Origin: Winogradskyella tangerina
GTDB taxonomy: Bacteria; Bacteroidota; Bacteroidia; Flavobacteriales; Flavobacteriaceae
DNA: 64,000 bases
Direction of reading: 5' to 3'
Assembly (NCBI RefSeq): GCF_003260205.1
Contig: NZ_QERF01000011.1
Location: 124,001 to 188,000, forward strand
A program made the translations under genes and the position numbers. The notes beneath the pieces are model-generated. The model had not been told where the DNA came from and did not search any database. It saw only the letters and a list, made by a program, of their open reading frames with translations. Positions 45,939 to 56,331 of the stretch are shown here, piece after piece. Each line of letters begins with the position of its first letter. The stretch's first letter is position 1.

Positions 45939-46622
45939 TTAAGGTGTGCTATTTGAAACCTGAAGTACTTTACCGTTATAATAGTTATTGCCAGTTAGAG
46001 CAAAATCCATGATATATGTAGCCATTTCGAGGGCTGTAGTGGGTGCTTGATAATCTGGGAAGGCTTCTTTTAGCATTTCAGTTTGCACCGCACCAATAGC
46101 CAAAACGTTGAACTGCGGTCCAGTTTCTTTGTACTCTTCAGCTAATAATTCCGTTAGGGTAATCACAGCGCCTTTACTCGAGCTATAAGCTGCGAGGCCA
46201 GGAAATTTCATGCTTCCTTGTATTCCACCCATACTACTTATAGTTACCACGTGACTGTCTTCTTTCATAAAAGGTAAGACTACGCGTGTCATTTCAGAGA
46301 CTCCATAAACGTTGGTTTTATAGACGTTTTCGAAATCGGACATCGTAGTTTCTGCAAAAGGTTTATTTAGCAGCATTCCTGCGTTATTAATCAGGATATC
46401 TACACGATCCCATTCCTTAGAAATATAGTCTACTACTTTAATATAATCATCATCCGCACATAGGTCGCAACTAAATGCAGTTATATTGCTGTGACTTAGT
46501 TCCTGAACTGGTTTTGCATTTCTTGATAGCGCCAAAACATTATGACCTGCATTAGCAAATAACTTTACTAATTCAAACCCAATACCTCTACTCGTGCCGG
46601 TAATTATTACGTTTTTACTCAT
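45939..46622 (-). CDS. SDR family NAD(P)-dependent oxidoreductase
   Basis: This 227-residue Rossmann-fold protein has the cofactor motif TGTSRGIGFEL, NNAG (about residue 79), serine in TISSMGG and the catalytic YSSSK. It should reduce or oxidise an alcohol or carbonyl substrate with NAD(P)H. Its start overlaps the M28 peptidase end by 8 nt. The substrate is unknown. Confidence 0.92.
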   Translation of the reverse strand: MSKNVIITGTSRGIGFELVKLFANAGHNVLALSRNAKPVQELSHSNITAFSCDLCADDDYIKVVDYISKEWDRVDILINNAGMLLNKPFAETTMSDFENVYKTNVYGVSEMTRVVLPFMKEDSHVVTISSMGGIQGSMKFPGLAAYSSSKGAVITLTELLAEEYKETGPQFNVLAIGAVQTEMLKEAFPDYQAPTTALEMATYIMDFALTGNNYYNGKVLQVSNSTP

Positions 46623-47535
46623 TCTCTGTAAGTACTACTTCTCTGGTTGGTGCATTAATCATTCCTTCCAAGGCAGGAATCATTTTTGTTATGAAGCTTG
46701 CCATGTGTTCATAATCCATCTGATCGGCTTCGTCATCTACATGATGATAATAATCGAAATTGGTAAAATCGAATGTTGAAATCGCATGCGCTGGTATATT
46801 AAAGGCCTTATAGAATGGAAAGTTATCTGATCTAAAGAATAATTGAAATTCCTTTGCCTTCGGAAAGAAACCTACAACTTCTTCGCCTGCATATCGGTTT
46901 AAGGTAGGTGCAAAATTAGAGCGATTATAACCACTCATATAAGCCATGGATTTATCAGCAGCTCTTGGTACACCAATCATTTCGAAATTAATCATGGTGT
47001 AAGCATTCATACCTTCGTTCTTTAGACGTTCTGCTAGATGCGCTGAGCCTTTAAGTCCCATTTCCTCAGCAGCATATAAAGTGATGAGAATACTGCGCTT
47101 ATTAGATTTTGACTTTGCAAAATACTTACCAAACTCCATGGCAGCAATTGTTCCTGAGGCATCATCGTTAGCCCCATTAGCTATAGTATCGCCATTTACT
47201 TCTTTTCCTGTACCGATGTGATCATAATGACCGCCGAGAATTACAAATTCATTTTTTAAGTTTGGATCATTTCCTTCAATAACTCCAACTACGTTATAAC
47301 CGACTATTTCACCGATATTGAAAGAATCTCGATACGTCTCAAAATATGGTTTGATATTATTATCCTTGAAGTAATTCTCAATATATACAGCAGCCTTTTC
47401 AATGCCTTCGGTTCCTGTTGCTCGACCTTGCAACTCGTCGGAAGCAAGATACTCCATGCTTTCTTTTACACTTTTTTCTACTGAGCCACAGCTCACCAAG
47501 AGCGCTAAAATAGCAAACACTAAAATATTCTTCAT
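46615..47535 (-). CDS. M28 family zinc aminopeptidase-like lipoprotein
   Basis: This 306-residue protein has a lipobox (LVSC, C16) and the co-catalytic zinc site of family M28: GGHYDHIG, GANDDASG, the catalytic glutamate pair in YAAEEMGLKGS, and a late histidine in YYHHVDDEADQ. It is a short form without a PA domain. It likely trims peptides at the envelope. It is the first gene of the operon with the SDR and HAD genes. Confidence 0.9.
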   Translation of the reverse strand: MKNILVFAILALLVSCGSVEKSVKESMEYLASDELQGRATGTEGIEKAAVYIENYFKDNNIKPYFETYRDSFNIGEIVGYNVVGVIEGNDPNLKNEFVILGGHYDHIGTGKEVNGDTIANGANDDASGTIAAMEFGKYFAKSKSNKRSILITLYAAEEMGLKGSAHLAERLKNEGMNAYTMINFEMIGVPRAADKSMAYMSGYNRSNFAPTLNRYAGEEVVGFFPKAKEFQLFFRSDNFPFYKAFNIPAHAISTFDFTNFDYYHHVDDEADQMDYEHMASFITKMIPALEGMINAPTREVVLTENE

Positions 47536-47562
47536 TCTAAGAGGATTTAATTATTTAAACAT

Positions 47563-47600
47563 AAAAATCCTATTTCAAAGATTCAAAATAGGACTTTTAT
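47563..47600 (-). terminator. Terminator of the pyruvate dehydrogenase operon
   Basis: The arms TCCTATTT (47568-47575) and AAATAGGA (47586-47593) pair; on the minus strand the stem is followed by a run of five T. Confidence 0.7.
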
Positions 47601-47628
47601 TATGTCATTTTATATATACTTAATCTGG

Positions 47629-49260
47629 TTAAACCAGCATCGTTACAGGGTTTTCAATATAACCTTTTAAGGTTTGAAGGAATTGTGCTCCAGTTGCTCC
47701 ATCGACCGTTCTATGGTCGCATGCCATTGTTAGCTTCATCGTATTACCTGGTACAACCGCTCCATTTTTCACAACCGGTTTAGACACAATGGCTCCAACC
47801 GATAAAATTGCGGAATTAGGCTGATTAATAATAGATGTGAAACTTTCAATACCAAACATTCCTAAGTTGGAAATGGTGAAAGTACTTCCTTCCATTTCAT
47901 CTAAAGTAAGTTTCTTATTTCTTGCCTTACCTGCAAAATCTTTAACAGCGGCTCCTATTTGAGTTAAACTTTGTTCATTGGCAAATTTCACAACTGGTAC
48001 AACTAATCCGTCTGGTACAGCAACCGCTACACCAATATGAACGTGATTGTTCAGTTTCATTTTATCATCAAACCACTGCGAATTGACTTGTGGATGCTGT
48101 CTTAAGGCCAAAGCACATGCCTTAACAATCATATCATTGTATGATATTTTTGTGTCTGGCATTGAGTTATACTGTGCTCTAAATGCGATAGCATTTTCCA
48201 TATCAAACTCTACATTGAGATAGTAATGTGGTGCTGAAAATTTAGACTTCGCTAAATTCTTAGCAATTGCCTTACGCATATTTGAATTTGGAACTTCGTC
48301 AAAATCTTCTTGTCCTGATGGTACAAATTTCGCTACTGGTGCTGATGACTGAGCGACCGCAGCAGGCGTGAAGTTCTCAATATCACGTTTAATAATTCTT
48401 CCGTTTTCACCAGAACCGTTGACTTGCGCCAGATTAATCCCCTTTTCTTCAGCCATTTTCTTAGCCAGAGGTGAAACAAAAATTCTACCATTTGGGCTTG
48501 TTGCTGGTGCTGTAGCTACAGGAGCTGAAACTTTAGTTTCCGCAACTTTAGGCGCTTCAACAGGCTTAGACACTTCAGGAGCAGCAGGAGCAGGTTCAGA
48601 TTTTGTCTCTGCACTTCCTACCTTGAAGTTTTTTGCTACTGAGGACACATCAGTACCAGCTGGACCAATAATCGCTAATAAGGCATCAACCTTTGCAGAT
48701 TGTCCTTCTTCAAGACCTACATGTAATAAAGTTCCTGATTGAAACGATTCAAACTCCATAGTAGCTTTATCCGTTTCGATCTCAGCTAAAATATCGCCTT
48801 CTTCAACTTCATCACCAACCTTCTTCAACCAAGTTGCTACAGTTCCTTCTTCCATGGTATCACTTAATCGTGGCATGGTAACCACAATAACACCTTCTGG
48901 TAAATCTTCAGATGTGCTTTCTGAAGATGTTGTATCTGAAACGTCTTCAGACTCAGCTTCAGCTTCTGGAGTAGATTCTTGAACCTCAGTATTTCCGTTC
49001 AATAAAGAGGAAATGTCTTCACCTTCTTCTCCGATGATTGCTAAAAGCTGGTCGACCTTAGTAGTCTCCCCTTCTTGTACGCCTATATGAAGTAATGTTC
49101 CTTCGTGAAACGATTCGAATTCCATCGTAGCCTTGTCCGTTTCGATCTCGGCGATAATGTCACCTTCTTCTATTTTATCACCAACTTTTTTTAGCCAAGC
49201 CGCTACCGTTCCTTCTTCCATTGTGTCGCTTAGACGCGGCATGTTAATCACTTCTGCCAT
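47629..49260 (-). CDS. aceF: Pyruvate dehydrogenase E2, dihydrolipoamide acetyltransferase
   Basis: This 543-residue protein has two lipoyl domains (lipoyl lysines K43 and K165, both in ETDKATMEF), linked by acidic and Ala/Pro-rich linkers, a peripheral subunit-binding domain (about 255-295, VSPLAKKMAEEKG) and the acetyltransferase core with the active-site HRTVDG (H516). It transfers acetyl groups from lipoate to CoA in the complex core. The E1 alpha gene lies 3 nt upstream. A separate E1 beta gene is not in the window. Confidence 0.95.
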   Translation of the reverse strand: MAEVINMPRLSDTMEEGTVAAWLKKVGDKIEEGDIIAEIETDKATMEFESFHEGTLLHIGVQEGETTKVDQLLAIIGEEGEDISSLLNGNTEVQESTPEAEAESEDVSDTTSSESTSEDLPEGVIVVTMPRLSDTMEEGTVATWLKKVGDEVEEGDILAEIETDKATMEFESFQSGTLLHVGLEEGQSAKVDALLAIIGPAGTDVSSVAKNFKVGSAETKSEPAPAAPEVSKPVEAPKVAETKVSAPVATAPATSPNGRIFVSPLAKKMAEEKGINLAQVNGSGENGRIIKRDIENFTPAAVAQSSAPVAKFVPSGQEDFDEVPNSNMRKAIAKNLAKSKFSAPHYYLNVEFDMENAIAFRAQYNSMPDTKISYNDMIVKACALALRQHPQVNSQWFDDKMKLNNHVHIGVAVAVPDGLVVPVVKFANEQSLTQIGAAVKDFAGKARNKKLTLDEMEGSTFTISNLGMFGIESFTSIINQPNSAILSVGAIVSKPVVKNGAVVPGNTMKLTMACDHRTVDGATGAQFLQTLKGYIENPVTMLV

Positions 49261-49263
49261 AGC

Positions 49264-50262
49264 TTATAATTTATGTGGTATAAATGGATAATCATCTTGT
49301 TCGTAAACGGCATCGTACATCACATTCATCTCTGGATATGGTGATTCCTCTGCGAACTTTTCACATTCTGAAACGCGCGCCTTAACACGCTTATCAATTT
49401 CTTTGATTTCATCTTCAGTAGCGTACTTTTTCTCTAAAATCACGTCCTTAACCTGAGTTATAGGATCTATTTTCTTGTACTCTTCTACTTCTTCTTTTGT
49501 TCTGTAATGTTGTGCATCAGACATTGAATGTCCACGGTAACGATAGGTCTTCACTTCTAAGAACGATGGTCCTCCGCCATTTCTTGCACGTTGGATGGCT
49601 TCATCGAAAGCTTCAGCTACTTTGATCGGATTCATCCCATCAACAGGACCTGAAGGCATTTCGTAACCTAATCCTAACTTCCAAATATCGGTATGATTCG
49701 CAGTACGCTCTACTGATGTCCCCATAGCATAACCGTTGTTTTCACATACGAATACTACTGGTAAATTCCAAAGCATTGCTAGGTTAAATGTTTCATGCAG
49801 TGAGCCTTGTCTTGCGGCACCATCACCAAAACAACATAAAGTAACCGCATCGCTTCCATGATATTTATCGCCAAATGCAATTCCTGCACCTAATGGAATT
49901 TGACCACCTACGATACCATGACCACCGTAAAATCTGTGTTCCTTAGAAAATATGTGCATTGATCCTCCCAGACCTTGTGATGTACCGGTTCCTTTTCCGT
50001 ACAATTCTGCCATCACGCGTTTTGGATCTACGCCCATTCCTATAGGTTGAACATGATTCCTGTAGGCCGTGATCATCTTGTCTTTGGTAAGGTCCATAGC
50101 ATGTAAAGCACCTGCTAGTACAGCTTCTTGCCCATTGTAAAGGTGAAGAAATCCGCGAACTTTCTGTTGAATATAAACTGCGGCTAGTTTGTCTTCGAAC
50201 TTACGCCAAAACAGCATATCCTCATACCATTTTAGGTAAACTTCTTTAGTTATCTTTTGCAT
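49264..50262 (-). CDS. pdhA: Pyruvate dehydrogenase E1 component, alpha subunit
   Basis: This 332-residue thiamine diphosphate enzyme has the cofactor motif GDGAARQGSLHE through ENNGYAMGT and the phosphorylation-loop-like segment with YRYRGHSMSD. It decarboxylates pyruvate and acetylates the lipoyl group of E2. It is the first gene of an operon with aceF and has its own promoter at 50293-50320. Confidence 0.95.
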   Translation of the reverse strand: MQKITKEVYLKWYEDMLFWRKFEDKLAAVYIQQKVRGFLHLYNGQEAVLAGALHAMDLTKDKMITAYRNHVQPIGMGVDPKRVMAELYGKGTGTSQGLGGSMHIFSKEHRFYGGHGIVGGQIPLGAGIAFGDKYHGSDAVTLCCFGDGAARQGSLHETFNLAMLWNLPVVFVCENNGYAMGTSVERTANHTDIWKLGLGYEMPSGPVDGMNPIKVAEAFDEAIQRARNGGGPSFLEVKTYRYRGHSMSDAQHYRTKEEVEEYKKIDPITQVKDVILEKKYATEDEIKEIDKRVKARVSECEKFAEESPYPEMNVMYDAVYEQDDYPFIPHKL

Positions 50263-50292
50263 TTTTTTGATTCGTTCTTTTAATCAGAATAA

Positions 50293-50320
50293 CAAAAATA
50301 AGACATTAGTCAGTAACCAA
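50293..50320 (-). promoter_or_regulatory. Promoter of pdhA-aceF
   Basis: On the minus strand TTG (50318-50320) is followed after 17 nt by TATTTTTG (50293-50300), a consensus -7 box. The start should lie about 25 nt before the pdhA ATG. Confidence 0.6.
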
Positions 50321-50353
50321 AAAACCGAAAATTGTAATTTTTGAACGAAAACG

Positions 50354-50836
50354 TTATAGGAAACTTCTATCGAATCCCAATGGTAATAAATTAGCCAATG
50401 AGTTTGATTTTGCAACCTTTCCGGTAGCGCCCATAAAATATATTTCAATGGGTTGGTCTTGTTTGATCTCGTACTCGGCAATTGCCTGTCTACAAGCCCC
50501 ACAAGGTGGTATTGGTTTATCTGTGATCTGATTATTTGAAGATGCAGTAAGTGCCATTATGAGAAACTTGGTGTTAGGATACTTCGCTCCTGCATAATAG
50601 ATTGCAGTTCGTTCTGCGCATAGTCCTGATGGATAGGATGCATTTTCTTGATTGCTCCCCGTAATGACTTCGTTATTTTCTAAAAGAATAGCAGCACCAA
50701 CTTTGAATTTCGAATATGGTGCATAGGCCTTATCTCGAGCCTCTGCAGCAGCTTTCATGAGATTCTGAACATTTTCAGGAAGTTCATTAACATCATCAAA
50801 AACTTGTACTTTAGTTTCAATTTTAACTTCCTTCAT
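50354..50836 (-). CDS. cdd: Cytidine deaminase
   Basis: This 160-residue enzyme turns cytidine to uridine for pyrimidine salvage. The zinc site is seen in LCAERTAI (C and catalytic E) and PPCGACRQA, and AYAPYSKFKVGAA near residue 37 is the substrate loop. The length is near that of the tetrameric short form, with about 20 extra residues at the start. It sits between porV and pdhA. Confidence 0.94.
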   Translation of the reverse strand: MKEVKIETKVQVFDDVNELPENVQNLMKAAAEARDKAYAPYSKFKVGAAILLENNEVITGSNQENASYPSGLCAERTAIYYAGAKYPNTKFLIMALTASSNNQITDKPIPPCGACRQAIAEYEIKQDQPIEIYFMGATGKVAKSNSLANLLPLGFDRSFL

Positions 50837-50856
50837 ATTTCAAATTCTTTATTAGA

Positions 50857-50889
50857 CAAAAAAACTATTGCTTTTAAGACAATAGTTTT
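50857..50889 (-). terminator. Terminator after porV
   Basis: AAAACTATTG (50861-50870) and CAATAGTTTT (50880-50889) pair perfectly; the minus strand continues with T residues. Confidence 0.8.
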
Positions 50890-50912
50890 AAATATACTGT
50901 GATTATTTAGTT

Positions 50913-52142
50913 CTAATATTCATCATATTCACCATCACCAAAATTAAAGGTTAGTGAAAAACGCAAGGTGTTTTCTAATGGACTTTGTACTCGCGATGCT
51001 GAAAACAGATAAGATAGATCTAGATTGATCGTGGTATACTTAAATCCTGCACCAAGTGCGAAAAACTTACGTGCTCCTTTATCTTCAGCTTCGTTAAAAT
51101 AGCCAGCTCTAAATGCAAAGTTTTCCTGATAGGTGTACTCTGCGCCTAAAGCCCAGGTAAATTCTCTAATCTCCTCACTAAATCCTCCCGGTGCATCACC
51201 AAATGATTGGAAGATACCGTTTAAGAAACTGACGTCGTTATCTTGTCCTTGTGTAATGATAGTTGGTTCGTTTTCATTAACATCTGGCGTGCTTGGGTCG
51301 TCTTCTGTTTGAACACCATCACCATTGGTATCAACAAACCCAAATAATGGTGGTGTTGGAACCAATAGTTTAGTAACTTCAGCAGTAATACCTAATTTAC
51401 TGTATTCATCGAATATGAAATCGAAACCACCACCTAATCTTAAATTAGTAGGCTGAAAATTTTCTCTTCCGCCGTCATCGTAGCTAAACTTCGGACCTAA
51501 ATTCTGTATTGCAAATCCGAATCTCCAACGACCATTAAAATCATTATATGCTTCCTCTTCACTTTGGTAATAACCGGTAATATCTGCTCCAAAGGAACTT
51601 GCAGCATTGGCATTTGGATCTACCTGATCGATTCTTAAGTCAGATCTCAAATATCGAATTGCTACGGACATAGCGAATTGATCGGCAAGTCGTAATGTAT
51701 AAGCAATATCTGCGGTGAATTCATTCGGTTTTACATTAATCCCAGGGTCATTTTCACTCTGTGTTAAGGTTATTTCACCTAAACTGAAATATTTAAAACT
51801 TGCAGACACTGCACTGTATTCGTTCAATCTATTGTAATAAGTAGCGTAGCTGATAGAAATATCATTTACTAATCGACTTAAATAAGGTGTATAACTTAAA
51901 CTCACTCCAGATTTTGCTTCAGAAAACACATATTTGGCCGGATTGTATTGTTGTGAAAATCCGTCCATTGATGTAGCTACACCCATATCTCCCATAGATG
52001 CTGATCTCGCGTCTGGTGCAATTAACATAAATGGTACACCTGTTGTAATTACGGAAGATTGATCAGGGAATGTTATGGTTTCTTGAGCAAAAGTAAAACT
52101 CAGCGCTAGCAGAGCTAAAAGGGATATTTTGTACTTCTTCAT
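50913..52142 (-). CDS. porV: T9SS outer membrane protein PorV
   Basis: This 409-residue beta-barrel has a signal peptide (about 1-19) and the PorV start region TGVPFMLIAPDARSASMGDMGVATSMD. PorV shuttles substrates from the translocon to the PorU sortase in type IX secretion. An acidic loop (about 275-310) with DTNGDGVQTEDD may bind calcium. It follows porU by 64 nt, yet a consensus promoter inside the porU end suggests separate expression. Confidence 0.92.
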   Translation of the reverse strand: MKKYKISLLALLALSFTFAQETITFPDQSSVITTGVPFMLIAPDARSASMGDMGVATSMDGFSQQYNPAKYVFSEAKSGVSLSYTPYLSRLVNDISISYATYYNRLNEYSAVSASFKYFSLGEITLTQSENDPGINVKPNEFTADIAYTLRLADQFAMSVAIRYLRSDLRIDQVDPNANAASSFGADITGYYQSEEEAYNDFNGRWRFGFAIQNLGPKFSYDDGGRENFQPTNLRLGGGFDFIFDEYSKLGITAEVTKLLVPTPPLFGFVDTNGDGVQTEDDPSTPDVNENEPTIITQGQDNDVSFLNGIFQSFGDAPGGFSEEIREFTWALGAEYTYQENFAFRAGYFNEAEDKGARKFFALGAGFKYTTINLDLSYLFSASRVQSPLENTLRFSLTFNFGDGEYDEY

Positions 52143-52190
52143 TTTGAATTTTGAATTCTTAATGCTAAGTGAATAACACTAAACAGTTAG

Positions 52191-52220
52191 CAAATATAGT
52201 TTATTATTAGAGTATGACAA
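52191..52220 (-). promoter_or_regulatory. Consensus promoter of porV inside the porU 3' end
   Basis: On the minus strand TTG (52218-52220) is followed by exactly 19 nt and TATATTTG (52191-52198). Both elements and the spacer fit the Bacteroidota consensus. The leader to the porV ATG is about 42 nt. Confidence 0.7.
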
Positions 52221-55200
52221 GTTTTTGAATTTTTTCAACTTGCTTATTTAAACGGTTAGATCTTACTTTTAGTTTATAGACATAGACACCTTTTCCAATT
52301 TTATCACCAAAATCGTCGCGTCCATCCCATACAATATCTTTTGAAAGTGAACTTACAGATTTGCTTCCACCTGAAGTTTGGCCATTCAAGGTTCTTACCA
52401 ATTTCCCAGAAACAGTAAAGATTTGGACTGAAATGTCTAAAGGTTCAACGCTATTATGATTAAACCAAAATTCGGTATAGTTAACAAAAGGATTCGGGTA
52501 ATTTAGAACGTTATTAATTACCAATTCTTCATCCTTATCAAATACATTAAACTGAATTTCTGCAGTGGCTGAGTTATTGTAAACATCCCAGGCCTTTAAG
52601 GTCAAGGTATGCATACCAGGCTCTAGATCTCTAAATGGAAACGTCACCGTCCCGTTGGTGTAATCGTCAATATTAGCCTGATAATAATCATTCAACACAA
52701 AAGGATTAGTTTCATCGCCATCAAGTATGGCTGTGATATCATGACCTATTCCACTTGCTGTATTTATACCGTTATCGTCTTGAAGTTTAGCGAGTAAGTT
52801 TGGTGATTCGTTAGTAATACCTCCAGAAACAAAGTTTTCATCATTCATAAATAAATTGATTACTGGCCCTACGTTATCTTCTGGTGCATCTTCGTTTATA
52901 CCACCTATCTGAACATCGAAATTCGCTCCAGCCTGATTTGACAACGGACTTTCCGTCTGAGCATAGAAACTTACTTTACCATTTCCGACAGGAATACCAA
53001 TATCTCGAGGAACAATAAAATCGAATTCAAATTGACCGTTAGTAACACTTGCTTGCCCTTTGAAAATAATTTCACCTAGTGTGGTATAATCTAAAATAAT
53101 TTGTCCATTTGCATCCGAAACCCCATCGTTGGCTAAGGTCTGACGCTCAATTCTTTTATCGTAAACGGTCGCGGTTAAGGTCCCATTATAATTAGGAAGT
53201 AAATTTCCATTTACGTCAGTAACCTCACCTGCCATTTTTGTGTAACTTAAGGCTTGAAGCACGTCTATTTGTTGTGAAATATCTACATCATTAACCTGTG
53301 TAAGTCTAATATTTGGTTCTGCAAAAGCCAATTTCATAGCTGGGTCACCAATCATAAAAACCAATCGTTTTTGGCTAATACCTGCAATGTTATTATCTAT
53401 TTTTGTAAGGCGTAAGGCTTCACCAATTGACGGATAATCATTAGACCCAAAGGCAAACAAATAATCATCTAAGACCTCATTGTAGGACACGCCCACAGTC
53501 ACAAAAATTTGTCTCGTTGTGGTGAGTAGGGCAACTGCTCCACCATTCTTATTCCAAAACGTAAACTCACCTGCCGTATCTCGGTTGGGGTCATCGAATT
53601 TAGTATATTCACAAGTAACAGTGACAAAAAGATTAAACTTACATATGTTATTGACTTCTTGCGCATCAAACTTGTCGAATATGCGCTCTTTCGCCAAACC
53701 ATCTTCTCCTCCATGCCCAAAATAGTTAACTACAAGCGCTCCGACTTCAATAGCGTCTTTGGCGGCCTCATTGACTTCTGGATACCGATCTCCTGCAGCT
53801 GAGGATTCTTGTTCGAATGCATCCGTATGAATCTTAACAACATTCAAAAACGGTTTTTCAGCTTCAATTTCAGAACCGATACCATCTGTTGTCTCTTGAA
53901 GTATTCGTTCCCATAATTCATCGACATCATCTGAAATTAATAAGACATTATTTCGCCAACTACCATAAGCTTCAGGCTGGTAATAAGCCGCGATCTTATC
54001 TACCATATCTCGTGCACGTTGAAGGTCTTCAGCTAGTATTCTTCCAACGGCTATATCCATTCGATCGCCATTGCCCATGTCGCCTTCATCGTCATCTAAC
54101 ATGGCGAAAAAATCATCTGATACAAACGAATTAGTAAGACTAAAACTACTTGTTGAGTACCAAGACGGCACTAGATTTGTATTATTATTTAGTCGGTCTT
54201 TATAATCGTAAGAACCTTCTCCGAAAAGACATAGATATTTTAACCTCGATGCTGGCGAACTTGCATTATCGTATACATATTTGACAAAATTTCTTATGGC
54301 TGCAATGTCCTGACTTCCTGTACTAAATTCGTTATATATACTTTGAAGATCGACGACTTTGACATTCAAATTATATTGGTTTCTATTGATCTCTGCTAAT
54401 CTTTCAGCTTGCGATATAAGTACAGTTGGTGATACGATGATATAATCGATATCCTCAAAATCGCCTTGTGCATTATTGAAGATGGTTCCTTTCAGGTTTT
54501 GGTTGGAAACTCTTGTATTTGATTCGCGTAGTGGCTGTAAAAAATTGTTCGAAGCAAAGGCTAAGTAAGTACGTTCTTCACCAGCGAATGCTTTAAAGGT
54601 CAATGTAGATTGACTATCAGGATTCCCAGTACTCGTCACATTAAATCTATCTGTTATATCCCAAACCTCTTGAAGCCCTTCTGCGTTAGAAATTGTATAC
54701 TCCGCAACCCCAGGAGTTGATATGACATCTCTGTTTTTAAATACCATCTGAGTCCCTTGATAGGTCAGAGCTCTCGTAGCTTCAATATTGATATAATCTA
54801 AATAAGCATTCGCCGATGGGTTGCCATTATTGTCATAATCTAAGGTCACAGTTACAACATCAGACGAAATACTGAGATCATCATTATAAGAGACCGCTGT
54901 CCCTAGTACAGAACCCGGACTAATGACACCCAAATTTAGACTTGTTAAAAAGCTACCATTGACGGTGATACCCATAGTTGTTCCGTCAGTTTCTGAAACA
55001 GACCCAACAGCTATCTCTGTTTGAACTGGTTCTGTTGTTACCAAATTCGGGAAGTTAAAATTATAAACCCTTTGATTTTCAATATCGAATTTATCGCCGA
55101 ACCATCTACGTCCTAGTTTGGCTAGATTATATTCATCGACTTCGTAAAACTGGTAATCTTGAAACGTGTTAATGTTGATATCGGCCGGAGCTTCGATAGT

Positions 55201-56061
55201 AGGCATCGCCTGAATTCTTTTACCATTACCCGGACTAACGTTGACATAATAGTATGTCCGATCAGTATATAGGTTTATATTGGTATTACTTTCTTCGTTA
55301 TAGGTTTTTGGCCCTTCACCATAAAATAAAATATAGTCACCATTATCGAAACTTCCATCATTTTCACCAACGAACTTTATAGCATTTTCCACAACATCGA
55401 ATGGATAGTTCTCAGAATTTTCTAACGGGAGCATTCTCCCACCATTGCCATATATCTTTATAGTTCTTGGATCCACAGAGTTTGTATTAATACCTAGACT
55501 ATTCAAAAATCCACGGGTAAGTTGAAAAACACCAGACTCTTCAATATAGAATTTGTACCAATCGCCCGAACTTAGAACAGAATTTGTAATCTGAGATGAA
55601 CTGCTTAAAATCGATGACCTATTTGCTAAAGTTGAAAAACTAACATTGAAAGCCTTCACTTTTTTATAAATACCACGATCTTTAACTATAGGACTTATCT
55701 CTAAATAATAAGAGGTTTTCCCTCTTGCGTTCGTATTTAAAAGCTCATATTTAATTTCTTCAGGAATAAGATTCGGGTTTAGATTTTTTAAGTCTGAATT
55801 GCTTATCGTTTCAAAAGAAACATTAGAAATAACAACTGAATTCTGATCAATCTGGCTCCCATTACTTTCCCATTGGGCAAAAAAGGTCAAGCCTTTTTTA
55901 TCATCATAACTGAAATGTTTGTCATCGAAGCCCGGAACTATGATTTTACCATAGTCGGTTTGTAGAACCTTATCGCCGTTCCATTCTATTTTAAATTGTT
56001 TTTGTTGACCGTAGCTAAATAAGGTCAGAAAGAACACGACTAAACAATAGCAATTTTTCAT
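52207..56061 (-). CDS. porU: T9SS C-terminal signal peptidase PorU
   Basis: This 1284-residue protein has a signal peptide (about 1-18) and a gingipain-like C25 peptidase domain with H783 in NYFGHGGEDG and C817 in TVTCEYT, spaced as in gingipains. Its end (YPNPFVNYTEFWF, GVYVYKLKV) resembles the sorting domain that PorU itself keeps. PorU removes the sorting signal of T9SS cargo and attaches cargo to the surface. Targets in this window are the proteins at 3051-3749 and 41225-45262. Confidence 0.94.
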   Translation of the reverse strand: MKNCYCLVVFFLTLFSYGQQKQFKIEWNGDKVLQTDYGKIIVPGFDDKHFSYDDKKGLTFFAQWESNGSQIDQNSVVISNVSFETISNSDLKNLNPNLIPEEIKYELLNTNARGKTSYYLEISPIVKDRGIYKKVKAFNVSFSTLANRSSILSSSSQITNSVLSSGDWYKFYIEESGVFQLTRGFLNSLGINTNSVDPRTIKIYGNGGRMLPLENSENYPFDVVENAIKFVGENDGSFDNGDYILFYGEGPKTYNEESNTNINLYTDRTYYYVNVSPGNGKRIQAMPTIEAPADININTFQDYQFYEVDEYNLAKLGRRWFGDKFDIENQRVYNFNFPNLVTTEPVQTEIAVGSVSETDGTTMGITVNGSFLTSLNLGVISPGSVLGTAVSYNDDLSISSDVVTVTLDYDNNGNPSANAYLDYINIEATRALTYQGTQMVFKNRDVISTPGVAEYTISNAEGLQEVWDITDRFNVTSTGNPDSQSTLTFKAFAGEERTYLAFASNNFLQPLRESNTRVSNQNLKGTIFNNAQGDFEDIDYIIVSPTVLISQAERLAEINRNQYNLNVKVVDLQSIYNEFSTGSQDIAAIRNFVKYVYDNASSPASRLKYLCLFGEGSYDYKDRLNNNTNLVPSWYSTSSFSLTNSFVSDDFFAMLDDDEGDMGNGDRMDIAVGRILAEDLQRARDMVDKIAAYYQPEAYGSWRNNVLLISDDVDELWERILQETTDGIGSEIEAEKPFLNVVKIHTDAFEQESSAAGDRYPEVNEAAKDAIEVGALVVNYFGHGGEDGLAKERIFDKFDAQEVNNICKFNLFVTVTCEYTKFDDPNRDTAGEFTFWNKNGGAVALLTTTRQIFVTVGVSYNEVLDDYLFAFGSNDYPSIGEALRLTKIDNNIAGISQKRLVFMIGDPAMKLAFAEPNIRLTQVNDVDISQQIDVLQALSYTKMAGEVTDVNGNLLPNYNGTLTATVYDKRIERQTLANDGVSDANGQIILDYTTLGEIIFKGQASVTNGQFEFDFIVPRDIGIPVGNGKVSFYAQTESPLSNQAGANFDVQIGGINEDAPEDNVGPVINLFMNDENFVSGGITNESPNLLAKLQDDNGINTASGIGHDITAILDGDETNPFVLNDYYQANIDDYTNGTVTFPFRDLEPGMHTLTLKAWDVYNNSATAEIQFNVFDKDEELVINNVLNYPNPFVNYTEFWFNHNSVEPLDISVQIFTVSGKLVRTLNGQTSGGSKSVSSLSKDIVWDGRDDFGDKIGKGVYVYKLKVRSNRLNKQVEKIQKLVIL

Positions 56062-56331
56062 TTAAGAATCTTAGTGGTTGTTGATAAGCAGTAAATTCAT
56101 TTTTACTAAAAAACGCTAACCCGATTTGAAATAATAAATTTACAGTAAAATAACGCCTAATAATCTACGTTATTATAGGGCGAAATTTTTTATTTCAAAA
56201 ATACAACAATAATTTATTTTTGAGCTCGTTATGAAAGAGCAAAATACGTCGATAAAAGGCGAAAAATCCGTTATTGTGCACGAAAAAAAGGATGAAATGC
56301 ACATTTTTTTGAATTTTCAAGCAAAAAAAAG

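Noticed and set aside
56215-56222. TATTTTTG as the gldJ promoter with start at 56231
   Set aside because: Starting at 56231 would put the GldJ lipobox at residue 78, far too late for a lipoprotein signal; the site could at most give a long leader.
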